Assembly (NCBI RefSeq): GCF_003201835.2 | Contig: NZ_CP029289.2 | Coordinates: 1,240,001 to 1,304,000, forward strand | DNA length: 64,000 nucleotides | Origin: Acidianus brierleyi | GTDB taxonomy: Archaea > Thermoproteota > Thermoprotei_A > Sulfolobales > Sulfolobaceae | Direction of reading: 5' to 3' | In this document: one piece after another, positions 17,888 through 27,318 of the stretch | Layout of the letters: each line of letters opens with the position of its first letter | How positions within the stretch are numbered: the first letter of the stretch is position 1 | Made by a program: the position numbers and the translations under genes | Notes under the pieces: generated by a model | The model's database searches: none | Seen by the model: the letters and a program-made list of their open reading frames with translations, nothing else | What the model was told of the DNA's origin: nothing

Positions 17888-18735
17888 TTTCTAATCCACT
17901 CCTCAATTTTTTTAATTAAAAACTCAGATAAATTAAAATTATTTACTCTAACGGTGTTCTTATATTCAGGAACACCATTCACTTCATCAACTAAATATCC
18001 TCTTTCTTTATCTTCAAAAATATCTATTCCTAAGAAAAAGCCTCCTATTACTTCCTTTACTTTTATCGCTAACTCACTTAATTCGTCATCAATCTTTAAT
18101 GGCTTAGCTATAGCACCTAATGCAGTATTTGTTCTCCAATTATTTGAATTGATCCTATATATTCCAACGGGTGTTTCGTCTCCTACTACAAATATTCTTA
18201 TATCTCTATCTGGCTTTTTAACAAATTCTTGAATATAATATATATTCTTATATTGTAACATTGAATAATCCTGATATTCCAAGAAGCTTCTTAAAGAATC
18301 TTCGTTATCTGCTTTGGCAACCATCCTCCCCCAACTTCCTTCAATAGGTTTAATCACGGTAGGATATCCTAGCTTGCTTGCTAGACTAAATGCATTTTCC
18401 TTGGAAAAGGCAATTCCTGTCTTGGGCACTGGAATTCCATGTTTAGACAAAAGAGACGTTGTTACTAACTTATTTTCGCACCTAAGCAAGGTATATGAAT
18501 CGTTTATAATTTTATAATTAGCATTTTCAAGAATCAAGGAAGTTGCAAATGCTCTACTATGTGCAACATTTCTTTGTAAAACTACATCCATGTTAGGTAT
18601 TGTATACGCTTCGGAAAAAAGTAAATAAAAATCCTTAGAAAATAGAGGTATAACTTTGTGACCTAATCTTTGCCCTTCATGTATTAAATTTTTTTCTTCC
18701 CATCTAACTAGGTCATAAGATATTCCTAAAATCAC
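17884..18735 (-). CDS. lysX: LysW-alpha-aminoadipate ligase
   Basis: About 283 residues, ATP-grasp fold: PTVIKPIEGSWGRMVAK binds ATP, and IDIFEDKERGYLVDEVNGVPEYKNT carries metal ligands. It joins the alpha-amino group of aminoadipate to the C-terminal glutamate of LysW. I chose GTG at 18733-18735, which gives a 4-nt GTGA overlap with the lysW stop; a TTG three codons upstream is the alternative. Specificity for aminoadipate rather than glutamate is inferred from the operon. Confidence 0.9.
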   Translation of the reverse strand: MILGISYDLVRWEEKNLIHEGQRLGHKVIPLFSKDFYLLFSEAYTIPNMDVVLQRNVAHSRAFATSLILENANYKIINDSYTLLRCENKLVTTSLLSKHGIPVPKTGIAFSKENAFSLASKLGYPTVIKPIEGSWGRMVAKADNEDSLRSFLEYQDYSMLQYKNIYYIQEFVKKPDRDIRIFVVGDETPVGIYRINSNNWRTNTALGAIAKPLKIDDELSELAIKVKEVIGGFFLGIDIFEDKERGYLVDEVNGVPEYKNTVRVNNFNLSEFLIKKIEEWIRK

Positions 18736-18902
18736 TCTCCCCAATCCTCACCTACTTGTTCTGCTAATCTAAGGGCTAATCTGCCATTATCATTATACAC
18801 TTCTAATTGTGCTCCGCATTCATGTTCTATTATTTCTCCAGGTAATGCATCGTCTTCTAAATTTATATTTCCTCCACATACGGGACATTTTAGAGTTACC
18901 AT
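18732..18902 (-). CDS. lysW: Amino-group carrier protein LysW
   Basis: 56 residues starting MVTLKCPVCGGN and ending EQVGEDWGE. A CPVC...HEC cysteine/histidine set binds zinc, and the C-terminal EDWGE is the hallmark of LysW; the last glutamate is the attachment point for the substrate. The acidic body guides the lysine enzymes to the bound intermediate. First gene of the lysW-lysX-lysJ-lysK operon; a TATA-like box lies about 44 bp upstream. Confidence 0.96.
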   Translation of the reverse strand: MVTLKCPVCGGNINLEDDALPGEIIEHECGAQLEVYNDNGRLALRLAEQVGEDWGE

Positions 18903-18917
18903 GATTGGTCAAGTATC

Positions 18918-18950
18918 AACTATACTAGTTAAGTGTTCAAAAGCTTATAT
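18918..18950 (-). promoter_or_regulatory. lysW promoter with palindrome near the start site
   Basis: On the reverse strand a TATA-like ATATAAGC (about 18943-18950) is followed by the perfect inverted repeat AACTA-gta-TAGTT (18918-18930), which would lie near the transcription start. LysM of Sulfolobus is known to control this operon. That this palindrome is its site is inference. Confidence 0.5.
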
Positions 18951-18969
18951 GAAAATAAACGGTTCGAAA

Positions 18970-19395
18970 TTAGAACCATGTACGCAATATAATAGTACTA
19001 TTTGTACCTATAACGCCTTGAATACTTCTAATCTCATCTATTGTTTTATTAATCGACGAGATATTAATTCCTCTTACAACAACTATTATATCATAATCGC
19101 CAGTAGTTTCATAAACGGTCTCAACTCCAGAGATCTTTACTAACTTCTTAGAAATCTCTGGAGTAGGTATTTGCGGAGTAGATTTTACCATAACTATTGC
19201 TTTTACTTCGTTTTCTAGCTCATACTCTATTGTAAATCTTTTTATTACACCTAGACGGATTAGTTTTTCTATTCTCTTCCTAACTGCAGCTTCGCTAACC
19301 TTCAAATCTTTAGCTATAATAGTATAAGGAGTCCTAGCATTCTTTTTTAGAAAATCTAATATTTTTAAATCATTTTCGTCTATTTTACTACTCAA
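18970..19395 (-). CDS. lysM: Lrp/AsnC-family regulator LysM
   Basis: 141 residues: N-terminal helix-turn-helix (about 5-55; TIIAKDLKVSEAAVRKRIEKL) and C-terminal RAM ligand-binding domain (about 65-140; VYETTGDYDIIVVVRG). It is known in Sulfolobus as a lysine-responsive regulator of the lysW operon. Third gene of lysY-lysZ-lysM; the start overlaps the lysZ stop by 4 nt. Confidence 0.92.
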   Translation of the reverse strand: MSSKIDENDLKILDFLKKNARTPYTIIAKDLKVSEAAVRKRIEKLIRLGVIKRFTIEYELENEVKAIVMVKSTPQIPTPEISKKLVKISGVETVYETTGDYDIIVVVRGINISSINKTIDEIRSIQGVIGTNSTIILRTWF

Positions 19396-20180
19396 CTTAT
19401 CACCGTTCCATTCCCGTTTAAAGCGTTATTTATAGAATCTTCAATCTTGCCTTGAGCTATTATTACTTTTTTTACACCAGAACTAATGGCTTCAGAAGCC
19501 ATTAGAAGTTTTCTATTCATCCCAGCTCCTACTTTACGTGAAAGATCTCTGGCATCTTCGGCACTTATGTTGTTTATAATTTTACCTTCCATCATCACAC
19601 CATTTACGTCTGTTAAGAGGATTAATGTATCGGCTTTTATAGCCTTAGCTATACTAAAGGCCATTTGATCTCCATCCACATTTAGCAAAGTATTCTCATC
19701 AATATCAATAGCTAAAGGAGCTATTATTATGTCATCAAAAATGTTAAGAAGCGAAAATATATAATTTGAATTAACTTGAGTAATTTTCCCAGTATATCCT
19801 CCGTCTATTATTCGTTTTTTTCCCCTTTCATCAATAATCATGATTCTTTTTTTTCGCTCTGCTATAGCTATAGGCCCATCAGCTCCTGTTAATCCAATAC
19901 ATTTCTTTCCATTACTAGCTAGTGATTTTACTATATTTTTATTTATAAGATTCATTGCCATTATATAAACCTCTAATTCTTCTTTAGAAGTATACCTACT
20001 TCTTATGCCTTCAGGAGATGTAACAAATACTGGTTCTATACCCATTTTCTTTGAATACTCAGTTACTATATCTCCCCCTCCATGTATAAGAACGATTTTG
20101 TTATCATATTTAAGAACGCTTCTAATCAATGAATCAAAAGAATCTTTAATTACCCTACCTCCAGTCTTTACTACTATCAT
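19392..20180 (-). CDS. lysZ: LysW-aminoadipate kinase
   Basis: 262 residues, amino-acid kinase fold. MIVVKTGGRVIKD and VLIHGGGDIV form the phosphate loops, and NVDGDQMAFSIAKAI plus LLTDVNGV the nucleotide-binding half. It phosphorylates the side-chain carboxylate of LysW-aminoadipate. The start overlaps the lysY end by 1 nt. Confidence 0.92.
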   Translation of the reverse strand: MIVVKTGGRVIKDSFDSLIRSVLKYDNKIVLIHGGGDIVTEYSKKMGIEPVFVTSPEGIRSRYTSKEELEVYIMAMNLINKNIVKSLASNGKKCIGLTGADGPIAIAERKKRIMIIDERGKKRIIDGGYTGKITQVNSNYIFSLLNIFDDIIIAPLAIDIDENTLLNVDGDQMAFSIAKAIKADTLILLTDVNGVMMEGKIINNISAEDARDLSRKVGAGMNRKLLMASEAISSGVKKVIIAQGKIEDSINNALNGNGTVIS

Positions 20181-21229
20181 TATGCTGGCCTCAATGGTGG
20201 CGTTTTTAATCCTTCTTCTTCTTCAAATTTATTTGAGATGTTAAAGCTTTGAATAGCTTGGCCTGCGGCGCCTTTCATTAAATTATCAATAGCAGAGAAC
20301 ATTGTTAATCTGTTTAAGCGTTCTTCTATAGCAAATCCTATATCGGCAAAATTGCTCCCTATAACATATTTAGGATCAGGATATGGATGAACATTACCTC
20401 TTATTATCCTTATGAATTTTTTGCCTCTATAAAATTCCGCTACTTTTTTCCATATATCCATCTCGCTATATGATTGCGACATCCATAAATGGGCTGAGGA
20501 TAATGCACCTCTTATACTACTTACAGCATGAGGAACTATACTAACTTTAATTTGCTTTCCTGCGATTATACTTAACTCTTGTTCAGCTTCTGCTGCATGC
20601 CTATGTCCAGTAGCCTCATAAGGTCTTATGGCATTAGCTCTTTCTGAGTGCTGAGATCCTTCTTTAGGTTTAGCTCCTCCTTCACTACTTGATACTTTAA
20701 CGTCACTTATAAACCTATTATCGTCGGTAATATTAGAAGATACTATTGGTGCTAATGCTAGAATAGTGGCTGTAGCATTGCAACCAGGCGAAGCGATTAA
20801 TTTGGCATTTTTAAGCTCCTCATAGTGAAGTTCTGGCATACCGTATACTGATTTTTTAAGTAAATCAGGATATGGATGTTCTATTCCATACCATTTTTTG
20901 TACACTTCTGGATCTTTCAATCTAAAGTCTGCACTTAAATCTATAACTTGCATCCCCATTTCTAATAGCTTTGGCGCATAATTCATTGAGACTTTATGAG
21001 GTAATGACAAAAATACAGTATCTGCCTTGTTACCAATTTTATCTATAGAAAAATCTGAGAAGTTTATGTTATAAAATCCTTTTAGATTTGGATGTACTAA
21101 GGATATTGGTTTACCTGCATATTCCCTAGAGGTAACTAGTGTTACTTCTACATCTCTATGTATTGCCAATAATCTTAGTAGCTCTCCTCCAGTATAACCC
21201 GAACCGCCTATAACTGCTACTTTAACCAT
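20180..21229 (-). CDS. lysY: LysW-aminoadipyl phosphate reductase
   Basis: About 349 residues; VKVAVIGGSGYTGGELLRL is the NADP-binding loop and SPGCNATATI carries the catalytic cysteine of the ArgC family. It reduces the acyl phosphate to the semialdehyde. I chose the ATG at 21227-21229; a start six codons upstream would add MLFLNI ahead of the conserved first strand. Confidence 0.92.
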   Translation of the reverse strand: MVKVAVIGGSGYTGGELLRLLAIHRDVEVTLVTSREYAGKPISLVHPNLKGFYNINFSDFSIDKIGNKADTVFLSLPHKVSMNYAPKLLEMGMQVIDLSADFRLKDPEVYKKWYGIEHPYPDLLKKSVYGMPELHYEELKNAKLIASPGCNATATILALAPIVSSNITDDNRFISDVKVSSSEGGAKPKEGSQHSERANAIRPYEATGHRHAAEAEQELSIIAGKQIKVSIVPHAVSSIRGALSSAHLWMSQSYSEMDIWKKVAEFYRGKKFIRIIRGNVHPYPDPKYVIGSNFADIGFAIEERLNRLTMFSAIDNLMKGAAGQAIQSFNISNKFEEEEGLKTPPLRPA

Positions 21230-21284
21230 TATGTTCAAAAACAACACTTCACTTATAAATAATAATGAATTCTACTAGTTTAAA

Positions 21285-21710
21285 ATGATGGAAGCAAACA
21301 CTGATGAGTTAAAGAAATTTTTAGAAAACAAAATTTCGTCCTTAAAAAAGGAAATAGAGTACTATGAATATTTACTAAGTTTATTGGAGTCTGGTTATGC
21401 CCCAATTAAAGGAAATAAAGGAAGTTTAGATTCAATAAAAAATCGTAAAGGAGAGATAATAGCCGAAGTATACTTTACGCCTCCCATTGCTAAAATAATA
21501 ATAAGGAAAAAAATATCTCTTCAAAGGGCATATATAAATGCACTAAGTAAAATCCTAGAAGAATCAAAAGATAATGATAAAATAGATTATAACATAGTTT
21601 TTGATAATGATGCAATTAAAGAAATAAGCATAAATAACATAAAAGATGATTTTATTTATAATAAGATTAAAAGTGCTATTCAAGCTATATTAGAGAGAGC
21701 TACTAGTTAA
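21285..21710 (+). CDS. Uncharacterised coiled-coil protein
   Basis: 141 residues. Residues 5-40 form a likely coiled coil (EDNK-rich heptads ending YYEYLLSLLESGY), followed by a mixed alpha/beta part with IIAEVYFTPPIAKI. Divergent from lysY and convergent with cedB, overlapping its end by 21 nt. I do not recognise the family; it may be a Sulfolobales-specific protein. Confidence 0.6.
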   Translation: MMEANTDELKKFLENKISSLKKEIEYYEYLLSLLESGYAPIKGNKGSLDSIKNRKGEIIAEVYFTPPIAKIIIRKKISLQRAYINALSKILEESKDNDKIDYNIVFDNDAIKEISINNIKDDFIYNKIKSAIQAILERATS

Positions 21711-23483
21711 TACATGCGTCTTAATAAGCATTGGTCTAGGATCTCCTATAAATCTAATAAGTGCTTCCCCTCTTCCTAAGAACGACAACCTATTAACTAT
21801 CTCCTCATTACTTATGTTTACAAATCTTTTTACAGTTTCTGACCAAAATCTTTTATCACCATTATTCATTACCATTAATAAACCAACATTATCTAAATAT
21901 ATATCAGATAATTCTCCCAGATCCTCAATATTTTGAGTTGCCATAAGTATAGAAATGCCATATCCCCTTCCTCTTTTTACAATATCAGTTACTATTGGAT
22001 ATTCGTCCTTCTCGCTTCTAAGTATTGTCCAGGCTTCATCTATCACTAAAGAAATTTTTAAACCTTCGTCCACATTTGACGAATACTTATTATATAAATC
22101 GGTTATAATTGAAAAAATGACTAATTTACGAAGGATTTCTGATTTGATCAGACTTAAGTCTATTACATTAATTCCATCATGTATCTGATCAACAATGGAT
22201 GAATTCTCGTGATCTACTATTTTGATAGTACCAAATATTTTTGATAATACTACATATGTAATTTCATCAAATTCTAAACGAGCTTTTTCATCAATATAAT
22301 CCCAGTTTATATTATTTATCTTTCCTGATTTTACGTTTTCCAGAGCAGTATTTACTAAATTAAAAACTATTGAACTATATACTCTATCCAAGTTGAAAGA
22401 ATTTGAAATTATTTTCTCAATTTGGATAGATCTAATATTAGAATATACATATTGAGATCTTAAAAGAGATATACTATAAATTAATGGGTTCAATAATCTG
22501 AAGCTTAAACCATATTTTCTTAATCGAGACTTAATGTCTCCTTTGATATCAAAGAAAACTGTTGGAACGTTTTCTTGTAAAGATAATTTAGCTCCTAAAG
22601 ATATTAAGAATTCGGTCTTACCGGAACCAGTAGGACCTACAATAAGTACATGAGGATTCTCAGCTTTACTAACATTCCAAAATACCGGCATGTTCTTTTC
22701 AATGTCCTTACCCAAGAATATTCCGTCTGTTCTTATTTCAACACTAGGCAATTTCTCTAATGAAAACGGTGTTAAGAATGGAACTTGAAATGATAAAGCT
22801 GTTTTATTTGATTTCGACTCTTCCAAAAATATTGTGTCCAAAATATCGTTCTTACTTGCAATCTTAGATTTAATATTTAATCCCTCAAGTCCTCTCATAA
22901 CTACCTTAGCTAACTGTAGAACTTCTTCCTTAGATGATCCGTATATTAGTAAAAAAATCTCATATTTAAAAGGAATTTCGCCTTCACTAATTTTTTTCAA
23001 AATAGAATTAATTAAATCTAGCTCCTTTCTAGCTTTGGCATTAGATGGATCAGAATCTACCATTATTCTTAAATTTTGCGCCTTATTTAGAAGATTTTCC
23101 TTATATTTTACAGAATCTATATATTTCTTGCGAAATATAATATCTACTTGCGTACCAAGATTAATAATTTTATGAAAAGCTATTATTGAGTTTTTTATTT
23201 CGTTGTCTGAGAAATCTCTATAGTCATATGGTATATCGTCTATTTCTACAACAGCAATATAATCATTCCCTTTACATATTACGCCGTTTTCTACTTGTAA
23301 AGAAGCTTCCACACGTTGCTTAACTAAAAAAGATTTTATTGAGTTAATATTCAATATTTTCCATCTAGTTAAAACGAATATAGACAATACCAAAATTATT
23401 AGGAAAAACGGATTTCTATATACTATTGCAAGAAATATTGGCATCAATATTAACAATATTAAAGCTAATCTATTGTCCATCAT
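21690..23483 (-). CDS. cedB: CedB-like DNA-import ATPase
   Basis: 597 residues: two adjacent membrane helices at the N-terminus (about 6-40), then a HerA/VirB4-type ATPase with Walker A VGPTGSGKTE (about 283) and Walker B ISLVIDEAWTIL (about 490), and a late VKRGRGYGISILMATQN. This layout is that of CedB, which powers DNA import in the crenarchaeal Ced exchange system at the membrane. The channel genes cedA, cedA1 and cedA2 are not in the window. The position beside the lysine operon agrees with what I recall for Sulfolobus acidocaldarius. IS110 copy 3 ends 79 bp upstream. Confidence 0.82.
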   Translation of the reverse strand: MMDNRLALILLILMPIFLAIVYRNPFFLIILVLSIFVLTRWKILNINSIKSFLVKQRVEASLQVENGVICKGNDYIAVVEIDDIPYDYRDFSDNEIKNSIIAFHKIINLGTQVDIIFRKKYIDSVKYKENLLNKAQNLRIMVDSDPSNAKARKELDLINSILKKISEGEIPFKYEIFLLIYGSSKEEVLQLAKVVMRGLEGLNIKSKIASKNDILDTIFLEESKSNKTALSFQVPFLTPFSLEKLPSVEIRTDGIFLGKDIEKNMPVFWNVSKAENPHVLIVGPTGSGKTEFLISLGAKLSLQENVPTVFFDIKGDIKSRLRKYGLSFRLLNPLIYSISLLRSQYVYSNIRSIQIEKIISNSFNLDRVYSSIVFNLVNTALENVKSGKINNINWDYIDEKARLEFDEITYVVLSKIFGTIKIVDHENSSIVDQIHDGINVIDLSLIKSEILRKLVIFSIITDLYNKYSSNVDEGLKISLVIDEAWTILRSEKDEYPIVTDIVKRGRGYGISILMATQNIEDLGELSDIYLDNVGLLMVMNNGDKRFWSETVKRFVNISNEEIVNRLSFLGRGEALIRFIGDPRPMLIKTHVLTSSSL

Positions 23484-23620
23484 AATTGTAAATCAGTATT
23501 TATATAATCTCACAGTTCTCTGAAACAATCACAAGCAGAAAAATGGATAATTTATCATGAGCAGGGGCGTTCAGTAATAAATATTTCGGTTGAACTTCAA
23601 GCATAATGTCAACTAAGATT

Positions 23621-23648
23621 GCCACGTGTACCTTTCAATCCACGTGGC
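23621..23648 (-). repeat. 3' hairpin of the IS110 mosaic, copy 3
   Basis: The 8-bp GCCACGTG/CACGTGGC inverted repeat behind the transposase, identical in its stem to the other copies. Confidence 0.6.
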
Positions 23649-23661
23649 GATTTGGGGAGGA

Positions 23662-24638
23662 TCACTTAGGCTCATAAGGCTTATTATTATACCAAACACT
23701 CCAAACTATTCTAGCCAATTTCCTGGCTAAAGCAGTGTACAACTTCTTTCCCTTCAACTTTTCCTTATGGTTCTCGTAAAATTCTAGTAATGTAGGATTA
23801 CGAGAGTAATTCATCTCAGCGAGGAAAACAAGCTGCGCAAGTACTTATTACCCTTCTTCGATATTCCCTTACTTACAGTAGCTTTACCGCTCCTCTCAAC
23901 TATTGGGTCTAAACCACAGTAGGCTACGAAGGACTCAGGGTTAGGAAAGCGTTTAATGTCTCCAACAATGCCTATTATTATTCCCGAAGAAAGTTTTCCT
24001 ATTCCCGGTATAGTTAATAGAACGTGATTTTCAGACTGTAATTGTATCATTTTCTCTACTTCTTTTATTTTCTCGCTTGTTTCCAGTAGTGCTTTAGATA
24101 ATACTTCGATTTCTTCAAGTACGATCTTTGTGTACTCTAAGTTGTATAATTGTATTTTGAAGTTTCCTTTAGAGAATTCTTCAAGCATTTCCTTGCTTAT
24201 TTTTTCCTCGTCACTGACTAGGAATAGTGCTCTTTTTACCCTGTTCTTGTACTTTACTTCAAGGTCTTTTAGGAAGATATATAGTGTTACTAGTTCTTTC
24301 AATGGGTTGTAGTTGTACTCCTTTGCCTTGTTTGCCATGTTTATTAGTTTTTGTGCGTCGTAAAAATCTGTTTTCTTTCCTCTCAAGTCCTTCTCCTTCC
24401 ATAGTATATTTGGGCTTACTTGTAGTATCTTGATCCCTTTTTCCTTGAAGTATTGACATGGTTTTATTGAGTATGCTCCTGTCGGTTCGACCACTATTGT
24501 GTTTAGTTTCACTTTTAGTATTTCTTCATAACCCTTCTTGTTGTTCTCGTAGACCCTCCCCTCACTCGATACTAGATGATCTTTTGATATGTCTATTCCT
24601 AGGATCCCTACCTCTTTATCACACCTATATCCGTGCAT
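23662..24638 (-). pseudogene. IS110-family transposase, C-terminally frameshifted, copy 3
   Basis: This copy has the longest open frame of the three (about 275 residues from ATG 24638). It keeps DISKDHLVSSEGR, VVEPTGAYS, RGKKTDFYDAQ, AYCGLDPIVERSG and ISKKGNKYLRS. It then loses 4 nt (TTGTTTTCC where copies 1 and 2 have TTGTTCTACTTCC), shifts frame and stops at 23811 after SSLR. The last 50 or so residues of the domain are lost from the frame, so the protein is probably inactive. Confidence 0.85.
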
Positions 24639-24776
24639 ATTATCACAATGTTCAGTCCGATGGTAGGGGTTTGTCACGCCCCCGTTCGAAGACTTTGCTT
24701 CAGTCAAAGGGTCGACCATGTTTCCCAGTTGGAGAGTATTACTCTCCCCAACTAATTAATCTATATAGGTTCAAAG
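24639..24776 (-). ncRNA. Structured 5' non-coding region, candidate bridge RNA, copy 3
   Basis: This is the counterpart of 1004-1142 on the reverse strand, with the same three hairpins and CCCTTTGACTGAA. Just outside it lies a perfect copy-specific hairpin, 7-bp GGATGGA/TCCATCC with a 4-nt loop, at 24778-24795. Confidence 0.38.
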
Positions 24777-24801
24777 GGGATGGAAGACTCCATCCGTAAG
24801 G

Positions 24802-25132
24802 GTAGACCCAAAATCATTTTACAAATATAAATTCAATATTAACCTCATATTTTTCTTCATAAGGAACATATTTCATTATACTCATAAACATGAGTAATAA
24901 GAATAATGTATTAAATAATTGATACAAATAAAGCAGATTTCATTATTCATGTCTTTATCATTTTCTAATATTATAATATTCCTCAGTTTACTTGTAGAAA
25001 TATAAAAGATCTAATACAATCCTTAAAAATTTCTAAAAAATACTGTAAAATTAATTATCTAATTTCATTAAATCCTCATGAATTACTAATAACAAATAAA
25101 AATTATTTTTAGTAATAAGATTTTGGGTCTAC
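24802..25132. mobile_element. MITE-like element nested in IS110 copy 3
   Basis: 331 bp with terminal inverted repeats GTAGACCCAAAATC / GATTTTGGGTCTAC, AT-rich and non-coding. It is a shorter relative of 8398-8922. Relative to the surrounding IS110 unit it lies in the opposite orientation to that copy, yet at the equivalent place. Confidence 0.75.
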
Positions 25133-25176
25133 AGGTTAGGGCATGGTAGGCTCCACATGCTTTGCCTCTAACATGG

Positions 25177-25332
25177 CTAGGCGATAGCTTGAAGAGCCGA
25201 AGGAACTACTTGATTGGGGTCAACTTGAGGGCCTTCACCACCTCCTCTCCTATACCTAGTCTTCTTAGTCTCACCCTTGTAAAGCTTGTCTTCTTGTTTA
25301 GGAGTGTTGTTCGTGAAAATCACCGTAGGAGT
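25177..25332 (-). pseudogene. Conserved ORF tail upstream of IS110 transposase, copy 3
   Basis: Same 51-codon frame as at 791-946 and 8200-8355 (TPTVIFTNNTPKQEDKLYKG..., with RRGGGEG), uninterrupted and without a start. Confidence 0.45.
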
Positions 25333-25520
25333 TCACAATAAGAAAAATTGGGCTATATCTAAGATAATTTAATCGCAGTGCTTAATAAAATAATTATTCA
25401 AATGGCAGTATTTGTAGATTCCATAAAATTTCTAGTCTTGAATTTTTCTTTATAACGTTTTTACCAAGATTAAATAAACTATCAATAAGAATTTAGAAAG
25501 TATCTCTATCAGTTAAAATA

Positions 25521-26108
25521 TCATAATTCTATATTAGCATGAACTTGCCTCAGATCTTCTTCTGATTTTTTAAGACGTATCATGAGTTCTGCTACAATTC
25601 CGTCCAAAAATAATTGTGTTGTGTCCTCAAATAATGTACCTAAAGGAGCTAAAGGTTCAGTAATGCCCAAAATTTGCCTTGCAAAATAGTCTTCGTTTTG
25701 TGAATATTTAGTTCTACCGGGTACTTCAACAACTATATCTGCTATTTTACCTATTGGACTGTCTGCATAACTTGTGATAGCTATCAATGTAGCTTTAGCT
25801 TCTTTTGCCGCCTCAGCAGCAGTTTGAATTAGACGCGTCCTACCAGAACCAGAAATTGCAATAGCTATATCCTTTTCTCCTATAGCCGGTGCTATGGTTT
25901 CTCCTAAAACGTAAGCATTATAGCCTAGATGCAAAAGACGCATAGCAAAGGCTCTTCCAACCAGGCCGCTTCTTCCAGCGCCCATTACTAATACTTTTCC
26001 ATTCCTATTATTAGCATAAAAATTTTCCAGCTCATTTACCATTTTTTCTACTTGTTCGGGTTTTATTAATTGAACACCCCTAAGAATAAACTCAGCTATA
26101 TCGTACAT
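25521..26108 (-). CDS. hxlB: 6-phospho-3-hexuloisomerase (SIS domain)
   Basis: About 195 residues from ATG 26106-26108 (MYDIAEFILRG). The SIS domain shows VLVMGAGRSGLVGRAFAMRL and IAISGSGRTRLIQTAAEAAK, then GTLFEDTTQLFLDG at the end. It interconverts hexulose 6-phosphate and fructose 6-phosphate; in archaea this serves reverse ribulose-monophosphate formation of pentoses. An upstream start would add 15 residues (MSSSSLL...) without homologous look. No hxlA partner is nearby. Confidence 0.9.
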   Translation of the reverse strand: MYDIAEFILRGVQLIKPEQVEKMVNELENFYANNRNGKVLVMGAGRSGLVGRAFAMRLLHLGYNAYVLGETIAPAIGEKDIAIAISGSGRTRLIQTAAEAAKEAKATLIAITSYADSPIGKIADIVVEVPGRTKYSQNEDYFARQILGITEPLAPLGTLFEDTTQLFLDGIVAELMIRLKKSEEDLRQVHANIEL

Positions 26109-26261
26109 AGTTTTTAAACTGAGAGGTAGATTGAGAAGAGAGGAGGATGACAATTATTATTTCGCCAATTCACCTATTGGAGTAAGCTTTTTAAATTTTA
26201 CTGTGATTTCATGGAATAATATTTAAGAAGTATAAACTATAAATATCTACTAAGGTAAAAA

Positions 26262-26540
26262 ATGAGCAATAGATGGTTACCTAAATGGAAAATTGTTGAA
26301 ATAGAAGTAAATAACAAACCTTTTGAAGTTTGTTACGATGAAACGCTAAAAATATATGCATGTCCTCTTTGCAGTCCCTCATGTAAATCTGGAGGAATTC
26401 CGGATTATAGTAGCTATTTTTTTCATACAGAAGATTTAATTAGACACATTAATGCGCATAAATATAATCTTTGGACAAAGAAAAGACCTATAGAATTCGA
26501 AGAGGAAGACGAAGGAGAGGAAAATAATGAAGAGGATTAA
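26262..26540 (+). CDS. Small zinc-finger-like acidic-tailed protein
   Basis: 92 residues. A cysteine/histidine set (CPLCSPSC, then HTEDLIRHINAH) suggests one zinc site. The C-terminus is an acidic tail rich in glutamate. It overlaps the PfkB-like gene by 14 nt and is likely its operon partner. Function unknown. Confidence 0.65.
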   Translation: MSNRWLPKWKIVEIEVNNKPFEVCYDETLKIYACPLCSPSCKSGGIPDYSSYFFHTEDLIRHINAHKYNLWTKKRPIEFEEEDEGEENNEED

Positions 26541-27318
26541 CATAGCAATTCTCGGGGGATACACAATAGATGAGATTCATGAGAACTCCGCAACATACGA
26601 GAGACCTGGAGGTGCCCCAATTTTTTCCAGCTATGGTGTATTTAAAGCTGGTGGAGTCCCAGAGGTTTTTTCAATAAAGGGAAAAGATTTTGTATTTGAT
26701 ATTCCTGGTTTTATTGTAGAGAAATCTATAGAAGTCATTGAGCATAATATAAGATTTAAAATAGTTCTAAATAATGGTTCTCGTAAAATTTTTCTTATTA
26801 GGAAAAATAACCAAATTCATATTGATTATGACATTCTTAATAATTATAATGGAATAATAATTAACCCTGTATGTAAAGAAGTTCCTATCGATATAAAAAC
26901 CGATTTACCTATAGCCCTAGATCTTCAAGGGTTTATTAGAAATTGTAACGAAAATGAAGAAATTAAATTAGAGCAAGCCAGTTTACCTATAAATAGAAGT
27001 TACATGGTATTTCATGCTAATGATGAAGAGCTGGAAAAATCTGGATTAGATATTGAAAAGCTGTATGCATTAGGATTTAGAGAGATACTGATATCCCATG
27101 GATCAAAAGGTTTTACACTTTATTACAATAATGAACATACAGATTATGAATCATCAATAGTAGGTAATTATGAAATAGGGAATGGAGATTTCTTATTAGG
27201 ATATTATTTCACACTTAGATTACTTGGAAATAACATTAAAGATTCTGCAGAAAAATCGCTATTGGCCTCAGAAGAATTTAGCATGTACGGATTGAATTTA
27301 AAGATTCCTCAATACTGA
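26527..27318 (+). CDS. PfkB/ribokinase-family protein
   Basis: 263 residues. The start IAILGGYTIDEI and ERPGGAPIFSSYGVFKAGG match the substrate-binding N-terminal part. GNGDFLLGYYFTLRLLG near residue 220 is the counterpart of the GAGD catalytic motif, with the aspartate kept. It is shorter than typical ribokinases (about 300). It should phosphorylate a sugar or nucleoside; the substrate is unknown. Convergent overlap of 41 nt with the next gene. Confidence 0.75.
   Translation: MKRINIAILGGYTIDEIHENSATYERPGGAPIFSSYGVFKAGGVPEVFSIKGKDFVFDIPGFIVEKSIEVIEHNIRFKIVLNNGSRKIFLIRKNNQIHIDYDILNNYNGIIINPVCKEVPIDIKTDLPIALDLQGFIRNCNENEEIKLEQASLPINRSYMVFHANDEELEKSGLDIEKLYALGFREILISHGSKGFTLYYNNEHTDYESSIVGNYEIGNGDFLLGYYFTLRLLGNNIKDSAEKSLLASEEFSMYGLNLKIPQY

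Larger units (their letters stand above)
23562..25336 (-). mobile_element. IS110-family mosaic element, copy 3 (with nested MITE)
   Basis: Reverse-strand copy: ORF tail 25332-25177, variable segment with a nested MITE (24802-25132), structured region (24639-24776), transposase 24638-23662 and 3' hairpin 23621-23648. The right-end flank differs from the TTAAGATAAA shared by copies 1 and 2, which places the true end at or before GCCCCTG. The element lies between hxlB and cedB, all on one strand. Confidence 0.8.
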
